A stretch of DNA of 64,000 nucleotides from Bacillus thuringiensis (GCF_022095615.2 NZ_CP155559.1:4548501-4612500), one strand, 5' to 3'. Positions 1-9,059 are shown, counted from the stretch's first letter. Numbers and translations are program-made. Notes: generated by a model not told the origin, from the sequence alone.

Positions 1-480
1 GAAAGTTTGAATAACATACTTTACACCTACACTTTTCTACACTATGGTGTAATACGTTCATTCTTTTACGATGTACTTTTTGTACAATGTTCACATCAAA
101 TATTGAAATTTTCATATTACCTCCATACTATTTTTATAGCCACTAATAATCATTTTATCTTTTATTTACAAATCGAAATATTGATTCCTCTTACATTTTC
201 CTTACATTTTTGTAATGGATGAATGGACTAAGTCCAAAAAACAATATATAAAGTTTCAAAGATTAGAAGCGCGTTTCATCTACTCTCACACTAAGATGAC
301 ATCCACGCTACTTTCGAATAACCATTATTCTCACACTGAAATAATGCATTACAAATACAAAGCATGTTGTGCCCCTCTATCAAGAGTGATTCCCCCATAC
401 CAATCTTCTGCTACATGCATTACTACTGTAGCTTGAATTAAATTGTATTTTCCTTATTCCTTTACTTCTCTCTTTTGTTG

Positions 481-520
481 ATAAGTTAAGTAAGGGGTTC
501 TTTCTCCTTACTTAACTTAT
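481..520. terminator. Perfect 15-bp hairpin, terminator-like
   Basis: Arms 481-495 and 506-520 are exact reverse complements around a 10-base loop. No strong T-tract follows on either strand, so termination is likely but not certain. The hairpin overlaps the 3' end of the possible small ORF at 486-641. Confidence 0.5.
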
Positions 521-641
521 GTACGTTACTCTTTAACGATTCTTGATGTTCGATTGTTTCTTTCAATAATTGATTCTCTTTATATACCTTATAAACGTCT
601 TCTATATTGTGAATAATATTCTGTACATGCCTATTATTCAT
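486..641 (-). CDS. Possible 51-aa small protein, unrecognised
   Basis: A minus-strand ATG at 641 opens 51 codons ending at TAA in the hairpin at 481-520. The product starts MNNRHVQNII and is rich in Lys, Glu, Gln, Leu and Ile, as expected of a short helical or coiled-coil protein. No good ribosome binding site precedes the ATG, so this may be a remnant or a chance ORF. I do not recognise the family. It lies in about 900 bases with no other convincing gene. Confidence 0.28.
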   Translation of the reverse strand: MNNRHVQNIIHNIEDVYKVYKENQLLKETIEHQESLKSNVHKLSKEKEPLT

Positions 642-788
642 ACATCATCAATACATTCAGAAGAACAATTGAAAGAAATAATACTATTTTCTTCTTAGAA
701 AACTACATAATTATCCCGCTACTCTTTATCATTTTTTATCTACATACTAAAGAGTGCTAGTGATTGTATACAGAATAAATGCAGCTTA

Positions 789-812
789 GATAAAGTTCAG
801 CTAAACTTTATC
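789..812. terminator. 9-bp hairpin, weak terminator
   Basis: Arms 789-797 (GATAAAGTT) and 804-812 are perfect inverted repeats with a 6-base loop, followed on the plus strand by a T-rich stretch. It lies just beyond the 3' end of the YxeA-like gene. The T-rich side suits plus-strand reading better, so its role is unclear. Confidence 0.35.
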
Positions 813-908
813 TTCTTTATAAAAAATTTTAAACTTATCATATACTGCCACTATATCTGAAACTTGCTCGTTACTTTGTTCATTGAATGTAACTTATAAT
901 TTCTATAA

Positions 909-1274
909 CTAATTATGTGTTATTATTACTTGCTCTTTGACTTTAGTAGGTATTTCATCTACTTGCACTTCTTCCCATTCCATACCATAACTTCCTTTAG
1001 ATCTGACTTTTAAATATGCCCCTATCCTTAAATGTTTTGAAGAAGTCATCGTAATCTTTTGCTCTTGACCGGATTCATTATATCCTTTGAATTTATATTC
1101 CCATCTAGCAAAACCTTTGTTTTCAGCCCCATATTTCCCATCATTATCAACAACGGCATAATAAATATCTTCTTTAATAAACGGATTGAGTTGATCTACA
1201 ATCGGTCCACCTTTTACCATAAGTAATGTCATTCCAACTATAATCAATACGATAAACGCACTTATTTTTTTCAT
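909..1274 (-). CDS. YxeA family (DUF1093) secreted or membrane-anchored protein
   Basis: The 121-aa product has an N-terminal hydrophobic segment at about residues 4-20 that should act as a signal peptide or anchor. The rest reads as a small beta-rich domain with the YxeA pattern: YYAVVDNDGKYG near residue 39, Y-x-F/Y-K-GYNESG near 60, then a strand with LRIGAYLKV. YxeA-like proteins are small extracytoplasmic proteins, often near Bce-type transporters or two-component systems; their function is not established. The gene lies 116 bases downstream of the histidine kinase on the same strand, so read-through is possible. Confidence 0.7.
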   Translation of the reverse strand: MKKISAFIVLIIVGMTLLMVKGGPIVDQLNPFIKEDIYYAVVDNDGKYGAENKGFARWEYKFKGYNESGQEQKITMTSSKHLRIGAYLKVRSKGSYGMEWEEVQVDEIPTKVKEQVIITHN

Positions 1275-1390
1275 GAAACTTTCTATTCCCCTCTTCTCAA
1301 ATACATTAATTAACTTCCACTTAAAGGACCTGTTCTAAATCAATCGCGCGCTATCACTTATTCTTATCTATTAAAATGTAACCAAAATTC

Positions 1391-2926
1391 CTAATGCTCT
1401 TCTAATTCAATTGGCAATAAGATAATAAATTGAATAACCCCATTTTCATATTCCGCTCGAATTTCTCCTTTGTGCAATTCAACAATACTTTTTGCAATTG
1501 CAAGACCCAAGCCTGAACCTTCTACAGCTCTACTTCTAGATTGATCTTTTTTATAAAAACGCTCAAATAAGTTCTCTAACTCTTTTTTTGTAAATTCTTC
1601 ACTATGATTTGTTATTGAGACTTTAATATGACGTTCTTCCCTTTGAATGGAAACTTTAATTTCTCTCTTTTCTATACTATATTTGATTGCATTTATTAAG
1701 AGATTTTCAAACACACGTACCATTTTTTCCGAATCTACAACAGCATATATACGGTTTCCCTCAAAATTTTTCACAAAAGAAAGATTATGTTCCTCCGCTT
1801 GTGGTACTAACTCTTCTATTAATTGATCAAGTAGTTCATTCATGCACACTTCTTGTAAATCTAATGCCTTATTTTCATCTGTTAGTTTTGTATACTCAAA
1901 CAAATCTTCTATTAACATCTTCAACTGTTCTGATTTTGAAAAGGCAATTTTTATATACTCATCATGCTGTTCTTTATTTTCATATTTCGCATCACCTAGT
2001 AAACGTAAATATCCCATAATTGAAGTAAGTGGTGTTCTTAAATCATGTGATACATTTGTAATCAATTCACTTTTTTGTTTCTCTATTTGTTTTTCTTTTT
2101 CTATATTAGCCAAAAGCTTTTCTGCCATTTGATTAATATTTGAAGTCAATAAACCTATTTCATCTTGACCCGCCTGTTTGATTTTGTATTGTAAGTTCCC
2201 TTTCGAAAACTCCCTTACTCCTTCTGCCATCGCTTCAATCTGATTCATCTTCCTTTTCGTTACATAAAAAAATGAAAGTAGAAAAGTAATGAAACCTAGT
2301 AAAGATGGAAATGGGCTATTATCCTTCACTATATACTTCACATTTCCTTGTGGTATACCACTTGCAATGATATACATATTTTTCGTATTAACAGTAACCG
2401 GATAAAAGGTTGTAAACTCCTTACGCGTTTGTTCAGTTCCGTCTTGAATTAAATTCTGCGCCTCTACATATCGTACTTGATCCATTTTAAAGTCCATCAC
2501 ATTACGCATCGTCTCATGAAGATTAATCTGTTCTTCCGGTGCTCCCTTTGTTTTATAAACGACTTTCCCATTCTCATCTATTATTAAAACCTTCAATTGA
2601 TTTTGATGATTTAACTGATCAAGCAGTTCTTGTATATTAATTTCCTTGCCTTCTTCTGTCATACTTTCAACAAGCCTTTGTGTCTGTCCATCAATGGCTT
2701 CCATACCTGATGCATAATCAATGATAGACATTTTATTCGCATCCTCGAAAAAGGAAGTTGAAGACCAGCCTACTAATACACCAAGTAATGTACAGAAAGT
2801 AAATGTAGTAATTAGCTGTACCCGTATGCTCCTTTGCAAATAACTCACTGTTTTACCTATCATTTTTTTAAAAACTTGATTCATCCATACTATCGGTTTA
2901 AATATCTTTCTCAATCTTGTAGCCAA
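1391..2926 (-). CDS. Membrane sensor histidine kinase (HAMP-HisKA-HATPase)
   Basis: The product is a 511-aa kinase. Transmembrane helices lie near residues 37-56 and 205-223 and enclose about 150 extracellular residues. A HAMP region follows at about 224-278, then the dimerisation box VSHDLRTPL with phospho-acceptor His294, then an ATPase domain with N, G1 (EGSGLGLAIAKSIVE) and G2 boxes. The annotated start is a TTG that overlaps the response-regulator gene by 29 bases, with GGGGAG abutting it; the ATG codons at residues 15 and 22 are alternatives without a better RBS. It is the last gene of a methyltransferase-DedA-regulator-kinase operon. The family fits envelope-stress sensing, but the ligand cannot be told from sequence. 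Confidence 0.85.
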   Translation of the reverse strand: MATRLRKIFKPIVWMNQVFKKMIGKTVSYLQRSIRVQLITTFTFCTLLGVLVGWSSTSFFEDANKMSIIDYASGMEAIDGQTQRLVESMTEEGKEINIQELLDQLNHQNQLKVLIIDENGKVVYKTKGAPEEQINLHETMRNVMDFKMDQVRYVEAQNLIQDGTEQTRKEFTTFYPVTVNTKNMYIIASGIPQGNVKYIVKDNSPFPSLLGFITFLLSFFYVTKRKMNQIEAMAEGVREFSKGNLQYKIKQAGQDEIGLLTSNINQMAEKLLANIEKEKQIEKQKSELITNVSHDLRTPLTSIMGYLRLLGDAKYENKEQHDEYIKIAFSKSEQLKMLIEDLFEYTKLTDENKALDLQEVCMNELLDQLIEELVPQAEEHNLSFVKNFEGNRIYAVVDSEKMVRVFENLLINAIKYSIEKREIKVSIQREERHIKVSITNHSEEFTKKELENLFERFYKKDQSRSRAVEGSGLGLAIAKSIVELHKGEIRAEYENGVIQFIILLPIELEEH

Positions 2927-3599
2927 CTCCCCATACCGTTTTAATGTAACGAGGCTTTCTTGGAATTGCCTCTATCTTTTCACGTATTTTCCGAATATGT
3001 ACCATCACAGTATTATCGGATTGGAAAGCTTGCTCTTTCCATACTCTTTCATAAATTTGCTCTGCATTTAATACCATTCCTTGATTTCGTGCAAGCAATT
3101 CTAACACCTCAAACTCTCTCGGTGTCAATTTCACCTCTTCATTTGCAATAATGACCTGCCGTGTTACTATATTGATTTTCATATCCCCAATTTCAAATAC
3201 ATTTTCATCCTGTACACTTGCCCCACTCATTTTCATATATCTCCGAAGTTGTGATTTAATACGAGCGATGAGTTCAAGTGGATTAAATGGCTTTGCCACA
3301 TAATCGTCCGCCCCAGTTGTTAATCCTAAAATCTTATCCATATCTTGCGTTTTCGCTGATAGCATAATAATGGGCATTTCAGCTATTTCTCTTACTTTCA
3401 TACACATATGGATACCATCTATTTTCGGCATCATAATATCAAGTACAATTAGATGCACGTCTCTTTTCCTTACTATTTCTAACCCCTCTTCACCATCTCC
3501 AGCTTGTAATACTTCGTACCCTTCATTCTTCAAATAGATGGCGATAAGTTTTCTAATTTCCTTCTCATCGTCCACGATAAGTATCGTTTCTTTACTCAC
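2898..3599 (-). CDS. OmpR/PhoB-type response regulator
   Basis: The 233-aa product has an N-terminal receiver domain with acidic pair D10-D11, phospho-acceptor Asp54 in LIVLDIMMPKIDG and the switch Lys in VAKPF. A C-terminal winged helix (LTPREFEVLELLA to WGVGYKIE) binds DNA. I chose the GTG at 3599 because GGAGGAG lies seven bases upstream; an in-frame start at 3626 would put this RBS inside the gene. The gene overlaps the downstream kinase, so the two are probably co-translated and form one signalling pair. It sits directly downstream of the DedA gene. Confidence 0.88.
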   Translation of the reverse strand: MSKETILIVDDEKEIRKLIAIYLKNEGYEVLQAGDGEEGLEIVRKRDVHLIVLDIMMPKIDGIHMCMKVREIAEMPIIMLSAKTQDMDKILGLTTGADDYVAKPFNPLELIARIKSQLRRYMKMSGASVQDENVFEIGDMKINIVTRQVIIANEEVKLTPREFEVLELLARNQGMVLNAEQIYERVWKEQAFQSDNTVMVHIRKIREKIEAIPRKPRYIKTVWGVGYKIEKDI

Positions 3600-3627
3600 A
3601 AAATCTCCTCCAGCATCATTTACCAAA

Positions 3628-4242
3628 CTATGAATGTTGCTTTACTTCACTCACTACTGCATTCTTCTTATGCATATACACATAAGAAATACTAGAAACT
3701 ATGATAACGATGCCACCAAAATATATACCATACTCGGTCACAAGGGTTACTATCATTTCTATGTGCTTTCCAAATATAGATCCTAGTACAAAGTAAACTA
3801 ACGTCCAAACAAATCCTGTCACATAAGAATAAATCGCATACGTTTTAAATGACATGTTATTCATTCCTACTAAATACGGTACGATATGTCTCACAACGGG
3901 GATAAAATAACTTATTACTAATGCATAATGACCATATTTCCCTACTATCTCTTGTGATTTTAAAAGGTACTTCGCCTTTTTCTTTTTCCTCAATTTTTCA
4001 ATTACTTTTATGCCAAATATTTTCCCTAGTATATACCCTAAAGAAAGACCTGATACAACACCTAAATATGTTAATAAAAAAGCTGGAATCACACTTAATA
4101 TACCCATCGATGATACAAACCCACCACTCATAACAATCATTTCATCAGGAATCGGCATACCGACGATTCCGAGCCATAAACAAAAGAATAATGCCCAATA
4201 ACCGTATTGCTGAATGTACGATAATAATTCATGTAATTCCAT
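3628..4242 (-). CDS. DedA family membrane protein
   Basis: The 204-aa product is a multi-span membrane protein with the DedA (VTT) pattern: an N-terminal re-entrant region with GMPIPDE, a basic stretch after the second helix (KLRKKKKAKY), and the G-x-x-x-x-R motif region YFIPVVRHIVPYLVGM with its essential-type Arg. DedA proteins are linked to lipid-carrier recycling, membrane potential and resistance to cationic peptides. The ATG overlaps the stop of the upstream methyltransferase (TAATG), which indicates translational coupling. With a downstream two-component system, a role in membrane-stress defence is plausible but inferred. Confidence 0.85.
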   Translation of the reverse strand: MELHELLSYIQQYGYWALFFCLWLGIVGMPIPDEMIVMSGGFVSSMGILSVIPAFLLTYLGVVSGLSLGYILGKIFGIKVIEKLRKKKKAKYLLKSQEIVGKYGHYALVISYFIPVVRHIVPYLVGMNNMSFKTYAIYSYVTGFVWTLVYFVLGSIFGKHIEMIVTLVTEYGIYFGGIVIIVSSISYVYMHKKNAVVSEVKQHS

Positions 4243-4820
4243 TATGCATACGCTCTCCTTAGTTCTTTTTTACAACTAAAGACATAAGCTGGTGGGAAAT
4301 TAAGCCACACTTTTTCTAGTGTAATTTCAGGGAAGAAATGCTGTATAAATCCTTTTTTCACAAGTGAATATTGAAATGTAATAAATTCACCTTTCTCATG
4401 TATCGCTTCCATTACATTGTTTAAAATGCACTTTGAAACTTCTTCTGGTAAAGAAGTAAAAGGTAATCCCGATAAAACGTAATCCACGCATTCTATATGA
4501 AATTCTTCCATATACTTCTTTATATTTTCAGCTGAACCGTGTACAACAATGACGTTCTGTTCATCTTTAAACTTTCTTGTTAACTCTTTGCAAAACACTT
4601 CATTAATTTCAATAAGAAGAAATATTGTCTCCTTCTTCTTTCTCTTCATAATTTCTTTCGTAAAAACTCCTGTACCAGGCCCTAACTCTACAATGCATTT
4701 CGCTCTATGAAAATCAATTACATCTACCATTTTCTTTGCTAATATTTTTGAACTTGGCGCAATAGCGCCAGTATGTTTCGGATGTTTAATAAATTCATGT
4801 AAGAATGTTATGAGTTGCAT
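4242..4820 (-). CDS. Class I SAM-dependent methyltransferase, phospholipid N-methyltransferase-like
   Basis: The 192-aa product has SAM-binding motif I, VELGPGTGVFTKEIM, preceded by HPKHTGAIAPSSKILAKKM. This arrangement is shared by PmtA-type phospholipid N-methyltransferases and the rRNA adenine dimethyltransferase fold. Later motifs include VVHGSAEN and YVLSGLPF. I place the start at the ATG at 4820 because GGGGAGAGG is correctly spaced before it; an in-frame ATG at 4844 would lie upstream of this RBS. It is the first gene of the four-gene operon. The membrane context favours a lipid substrate over RNA, but the substrate is not proven. Confidence 0.72.
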   Translation of the reverse strand: MQLITFLHEFIKHPKHTGAIAPSSKILAKKMVDVIDFHRAKCIVELGPGTGVFTKEIMKRKKKETIFLLIEINEVFCKELTRKFKDEQNVIVVHGSAENIKKYMEEFHIECVDYVLSGLPFTSLPEEVSKCILNNVMEAIHEKGEFITFQYSLVKKGFIQHFFPEITLEKVWLNFPPAYVFSCKKELRRAYA

Positions 4821-4965
4821 GTAAACCTCTCCCCATTCGTTCAATAGTTTTTAACTTGTGTCTAAGTATAACTATCGTTTCTTAACAAAAATTGAGGAGA
4901 TTTCTTAAGATTTTATGAAGAATGTATCATTTATTCTTATACATATAATATTTATTGTTCAGTAT

Positions 4966-5023
4966 ATAAAAATACATTTTATATTCATTAATTTGGTATA
5001 ATGGATATAAAATGTATTTTTAT
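4966..5023. promoter_or_regulatory. 19-bp perfect inverted repeat flanking a -10-like box
   Basis: Arms 4966-4984 and 5005-5023 are exact reverse complements. They are separated by 20 bases that hold TATAAT at 4997-5002. The element lies between the divergent methyltransferase operon (start 4820) and the AraC-type gene (start 5227). It could be an operator, an RNA hairpin or a small mobile-element relic. Confidence 0.6.
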
Positions 5024-5226
5024 GTAAGGTACCATCACTACATCTATTTTCATACAACATCTGTGGAAATTAATCTGTAAATCACCTTTCACTCTTATCC
5101 AATATATGTAATCATTTTCATGTGCGCGAAAAAATTCAAATAATAAGGAATTTACACCTTATAGAGACGAATGTATATTTAAATATTAATATTTAGTATT
5201 TCAAAACTATTTAAAAGGAGAAGGTA

Positions 5227-6456
5227 ATGAATAACTCCATCGACCTACAGCACTTATGTGACCTTGTACATATCACTTTTCATGTACCTGTTCAATTTTT
5301 ATCTACTGATAGAAAAATTGTGTATGAATCTACTTCTCATACGAGTGGTAGTCCGTTTTATTCTTCTAAAGAAGAACATCTGAATGAACTTTATCAAGAA
5401 AACGCTCCTTGTAATTTTCCAGTTTTCAAAGGGAATAAGTATCTTGAGAATTTCATTAGCATCCATATAACAGATCATGAACATATAAAAGGAACAATTA
5501 TAATCGGACCTACTACCTATCCAAAAGTATCAGATGAAATGGCGATTAAACTTATGAAATATTTCAACTGTAATAATAAAATGCAACAAGGAGTAGACTA
5601 CTATCAATTTCTACCCGAGATAAAGAAAAGTACGCTAATTGATATAAGTATTTGGTTACATTACGTAATTTTCAATGAAAAATTAGATCGCGATATTGTT
5701 TGGGAGAAAAATAAATTACTCGAAGACGTTTCTTATAAAATCGTAAATCCTGATCTATATATTTCCAAACGTCGCCGGCATGATCCGCAAAATTATGACA
5801 TATCATTGGAACGTAAATTTTTTTCAGCAATTAAAGAAGGCAATAAAGAAAAGGTCATACAATATGCATATTCATTCCCTCAAGAAGATGCGGCAATATC
5901 ATCCAAAGGCAATCAACTGAGAAACCAAAAAAATAACGGTATTATCGCAATTACGCTAGCTATTCGATATGCGATAGACGGTAATCTTCCATCACATATT
6001 GCTTTTTCACTCGGTACTTTATATATACAAACGATTGAAAAGTTAGATAACATGTATTCCGTAAATAGATTAATTGAAGATGCATTATGTACTTTTGCAG
6101 AACGTGTAAAAGAATATAGTAATCAAGCATATTCTAATTCCATTACTACGTGCCTAAATCATATTCACAAACATATTTACGATGAAATATCTCTTAATGA
6201 CCTTGCTAACCTTTTACATATCTCCCCTACTTATTTATCAAAATTATTTAAAAAAGAAGTGGGAATTCCTTTCATTGAATACATTCAGAGAGAACGAGTA
6301 GAAGAAGCTAAAAAATTATTAACATTAACAACCTATCCATTATCAGATATTTGTGCCTGGCTTAATTTTAATGATCAAAGTTATTTCACAAGAGTCTTCA
6401 AAAAAATTACTAGTATGACGCCTAGACAATATCGTGAAAATCATACTGTCATATAA
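5227..6456 (+). CDS. AraC/XylS family transcriptional regulator
   Basis: The 409-aa product has a C-terminal AraC-type DNA-binding domain at about residues 300-405: the first helix-turn-helix at ISLNDLANLLHISPTYLSKLFKKE, and the second ending in DQSYFTRVFKKITSMTPRQYR, a typical family signature. The first 200 residues form an uncharacterised sensory region, followed by a helical middle region. Start ATG 5227 follows AAAAGGAGAAGGTA. The architecture resembles the AraC-type regulators annotated as regulators of YSIRK-type surface antigens, but no such target is visible here. The gene is divergent from the methyltransferase operon, which may be a target. Confidence 0.8.
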   Translation: MNNSIDLQHLCDLVHITFHVPVQFLSTDRKIVYESTSHTSGSPFYSSKEEHLNELYQENAPCNFPVFKGNKYLENFISIHITDHEHIKGTIIIGPTTYPKVSDEMAIKLMKYFNCNNKMQQGVDYYQFLPEIKKSTLIDISIWLHYVIFNEKLDRDIVWEKNKLLEDVSYKIVNPDLYISKRRRHDPQNYDISLERKFFSAIKEGNKEKVIQYAYSFPQEDAAISSKGNQLRNQKNNGIIAITLAIRYAIDGNLPSHIAFSLGTLYIQTIEKLDNMYSVNRLIEDALCTFAERVKEYSNQAYSNSITTCLNHIHKHIYDEISLNDLANLLHISPTYLSKLFKKEVGIPFIEYIQRERVEEAKKLLTLTTYPLSDICAWLNFNDQSYFTRVFKKITSMTPRQYRENHTVI

Positions 6457-6472
6457 AAACGCTTTCCTAATA

Positions 6473-6506
6473 GAAGGTGAGATAGTTGTCATACTATCTC
6501 ACCTTC
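6473..6506 (+). terminator. 14-bp hairpin downstream of the AraC-type gene
   Basis: Arms 6473-6486 and 6493-6506 pair perfectly around a 6-base loop, starting 17 bases after the stop codon. The T-tract is weak, but position and stability support a terminator. Confidence 0.6.
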
Positions 6507-6589
6507 ATCAAATCCATTTATTCTCCTTCAAATTCACCTTAATATAGTTTTAATCCCATTCAAAAAAGTACAAGAATGACAAATAATTA

Positions 6590-6706
6590 CTATAAATAAG
6601 TTATTAACTTTGGTAATTTTTTAGTACTAAGCAAATTTGACTCCCAATCATACATAATAAAACGAACATAAGGTACTTCTGCATGATCAGTAGTACCTAC
6701 TTCCAT
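6590..6706 (-). CDS. Possible 38-aa small protein, unrecognised
   Basis: A minus-strand ATG at 6706 is preceded by AGGAAGG with nine-base spacing, a sound RBS. The ORF runs 38 codons to TAG at 6590. The product begins MEVGTTDHAEVPYVRF and contains YDWESN and basic KKLPK; there is no signal peptide or clear transmembrane segment. It lies divergent from the YolD-like gene, with about 50 bases between the two starts. I do not recognise it. Confidence 0.42.
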   Translation of the reverse strand: MEVGTTDHAEVPYVRFIMYDWESNLLSTKKLPKLITYL

Positions 6707-6756
6707 AGTGATTAACCTTCCTATATAGAAAATATATTGTTAGGAGAATAGAAAGT

Positions 6757-7026
6757 ATGAGTAGTACAAATATATCAAAACCGGCTGACATGAAAGAATC
6801 GCGAAAAGTATCACCATACGATGATAGAGAAAGAATTGAAGATACTTTATTACGCTCATTCATTTCAGAAAGAGAAATATTGATCACTTATTATAAAGAT
6901 GGTTATTTCCCTACAATCTATATGACTGTAATTGAATTAAATCCTTTGAAACGTTCTTTAATATGCATAGATGCCTTTGACCGGAAACATACTTTTAGTT
7001 TTATAGATATAATTGATGCGCGTTAA
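6757..7026 (+). CDS. YolD-like family protein
   Basis: The 89-aa product follows AGGAGAATAGAAAGT. It shows the YolD-like pattern of a charged N-terminal helix (REKVSPYDDRERIEDTLL-like), then a beta-rich core ITYYKDGYFPTIYMTVIELNPL and a C-terminal FSFIDIIDAR. YolD-like proteins are small cytoplasmic proteins, often next to Y-family polymerases (UvrX/YqjW); none is present here. Function unknown. Confidence 0.6.
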   Translation: MSSTNISKPADMKESRKVSPYDDRERIEDTLLRSFISEREILITYYKDGYFPTIYMTVIELNPLKRSLICIDAFDRKHTFSFIDIIDAR

Positions 7027-7043
7027 TTATTTCTATAAAACTA

Positions 7044-7088
7044 AAAATAGCCATTTACCTCATAAAAAATGAGGGAAATGGCTATTTT
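7044..7088. terminator. Bidirectional hairpin terminator
   Basis: Arms 7044-7063 and 7069-7088 pair with a single mismatch and are flanked by A-rich and T-rich ends. It serves the YolD-like gene (plus) and the BceB-like gene (minus), which converge here. Confidence 0.8.
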
Positions 7089-7109
7089 ATTTCCTTACAG
7101 CTTCACTTA

Positions 7110-9059
7110 TTATTTCGCACTCACAATCTTATAATAAGAACGAACTGTGATAAAGTAATATCCAATATAAATAACACTATATACTCCGATACTAATTAGA
7201 AGGGGAATCATAATTTCAAATGGTAGTATGTTCCCTAAACCTTTTAATGCAAACAAGCTGTGCAGGATTCCGATTACTAATGGAATCGCAAAGATAAAGC
7301 TTACTTGTTTTGCAATAGCTTTTTTCATTTCTTGTTTTGTGACCCCTATTTTGTGAAGGACAACATAACGCTCACGATCAGCATTTGCTTCTGTTAATTG
7401 TTTAAAGTAAATGATGGAACCTGTTGCTAGTAAGAATACAAGACCTAAGAACATTCCAATAAACATCATTAATCCTGTTCCTTCAAGCCCCATATGGAAA
7501 CCAGTGTAGAAATCTCTAAATGATGGCACCATTTCTGATTCACCAGCTGGCATCACTTTTGTTAATTTTTCTGTTAACACTTTACTATCTTTTTCATTTT
7601 TCACATCAATATTTTTTACAACGCGTGTTCCAAATGCTTGCTTCGCTTGCTCATACATTTCATCTGAAACAACAACAACTAATTCACCTAAATTTGTCAT
7701 CGCAACGTCATTTGCGCCTTGGATTTTTAATTGCTTCGTTTCGTTTCCAATTTGGAATACTGCTTTATTTCCTTTATATTGTGGACTAAACTCATGCCCT
7801 TCAATATATGAACTATCATATATAAATGCTTCACCAGCAGCTACATTTACTGTTTCTGCGTCGATTTTTTTAGCAAGTTTATTAAATTCCGACTGAGACA
7901 TAAACTGATATTTCTCTGAAATCGTATAGTTCATATTTAGAATGAAATCAACTTTTTCTCCGTCAAACTTCCCTTTTACAGGAACTGTCTCAATTTCAAA
8001 TTGATCTTTGATTGGGTGATTTTTCTTCTCTTCTGCAAAAATTGCATTTACTTTCTTATCAAGCGCTGCATCTTTTTTCTCATAAGAATAGCTATATGGT
8101 GCAACTGCTTTTGATTGCGTAAATGTGTTGTAATACATCGTAACTGATGTACCAACCGCTGTTAATGTTACCGCGCTTAAAATAGAAATTGTCGCAAGTG
8201 ACTTTGCATTTCCTTTAATACGATATAGTAGCTGTGACGTCGTTACCATATTCATACCGTTATAAAACGATGATTTATTAGTTCTGGCACGTTTCAATAC
8301 GAATACTGTAAAGAACATAAATAGTAAGTACGTACCTAATACTGTCGCCAGTAAAATATAAAGTGCAACTGCCATAAAGTCTGCATATTTAACTGCCTTC
8401 ATGAACATTAATGCTAAGAAATAACCTGAACCGATTAAAACAACTGAAATTAATGCCATCACTACTGACCCTTTCGGCATTGCTTCTCCTTCACGTTCTG
8501 CACGGAAAAGTTCAATTAACTTAAATCGATAAATTAAACGATATCCTTGAAGTGATGTATACAAAATAATCACAAAGAAAATAAGTGCTGTATCGATAAT
8601 GGCAGCCATCGGTACTTCAAAATGAACATTTAAGTTTAATCCCATCATATTTACTAATAATTCAAGGAATAATTTTGAAAGGACACTACCAATCGCAATC
8701 CCGATTACTAATGACATTAATCCCATTAACATATTTTCATAAAAGAGCATTTTACCGATTTGTCTTTTTCGAATACCTAATAAGGAATATAATCCAACTT
8801 CTTTTTTACGCTTCCTTGTAAAGAAACCGTTTGAATATATAATGAACACTGCCACGAAAATAATTAGCATGACACTTGAAACTTGAAATGCACCGCTAAT
8901 TTTTTTAGAAGCTTCCGCAGCTTTTTCCATTTGTGAATTATACTGCAACGCCTTAAATGTAAAATAAATAACGATACTAAAGATCATAGATGCAAAATAT
9001 ACAAAGTAGTCTTTAAAATTCCGCTGTATGTTGCGGAGGGCAATGCTAGATAAGGTCAT
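7110..9059 (-). CDS. BceB-type ABC transporter permease (FtsX-like)
   Basis: The 649-aa protein has the Bce-type permease layout: about ten transmembrane helices, the first at residues 18-36, with a large extracellular loop near residues 310-520 and FtsX-like domains on both sides. In known systems this loop helps detect peptide antibiotics. The gene starts inside the end of the ATPase gene (14-base overlap) and forms an exporter/sensor pair with it. No histidine kinase gene is adjacent; the BceS-like kinase at 12061 is the closest candidate. The substrate (bacitracin, nisin-like or other lipid II binder) cannot be read from sequence. Confidence 0.88.
   Translation of the reverse strand: MTLSSIALRNIQRNFKDYFVYFASMIFSIVIYFTFKALQYNSQMEKAAEASKKISGAFQVSSVMLIIFVAVFIIYSNGFFTRKRKKEVGLYSLLGIRKRQIGKMLFYENMLMGLMSLVIGIAIGSVLSKLFLELLVNMMGLNLNVHFEVPMAAIIDTALIFFVIILYTSLQGYRLIYRFKLIELFRAEREGEAMPKGSVVMALISVVLIGSGYFLALMFMKAVKYADFMAVALYILLATVLGTYLLFMFFTVFVLKRARTNKSSFYNGMNMVTTSQLLYRIKGNAKSLATISILSAVTLTAVGTSVTMYYNTFTQSKAVAPYSYSYEKKDAALDKKVNAIFAEEKKNHPIKDQFEIETVPVKGKFDGEKVDFILNMNYTISEKYQFMSQSEFNKLAKKIDAETVNVAAGEAFIYDSSYIEGHEFSPQYKGNKAVFQIGNETKQLKIQGANDVAMTNLGELVVVVSDEMYEQAKQAFGTRVVKNIDVKNEKDSKVLTEKLTKVMPAGESEMVPSFRDFYTGFHMGLEGTGLMMFIGMFLGLVFLLATGSIIYFKQLTEANADRERYVVLHKIGVTKQEMKKAIAKQVSFIFAIPLVIGILHSLFALKGLGNILPFEIMIPLLISIGVYSVIYIGYYFITVRSYYKIVSAK

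Noticed and set aside
340..440. Minus-strand stretch of about 33 sense codons reading ...VVMHVAEDWYGGITLD...
   Set aside because: Short, bounded by stops on both sides, no RBS. It might be a gene relic but gives no family match by eye.
627..698. Plus-strand 23-codon ORF starting MPIIHTSS, reminiscent of a tautomerase N-terminus
   Set aside because: Too short, no RBS, overlaps the other possible small ORF on the minus strand.
801..893. Minus-strand run of about 30 codons (...NEQSNEQVSDIVAVYDKF...)
   Set aside because: No start codon or RBS. Composition hints at a coding relic, but evidence is too thin for a feature.
6687..6887. Minus-strand 66-codon frame with a transmembrane-like stretch
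   Set aside because: It overlaps the YolD-like gene, which has a clear RBS, and has no RBS of its own.
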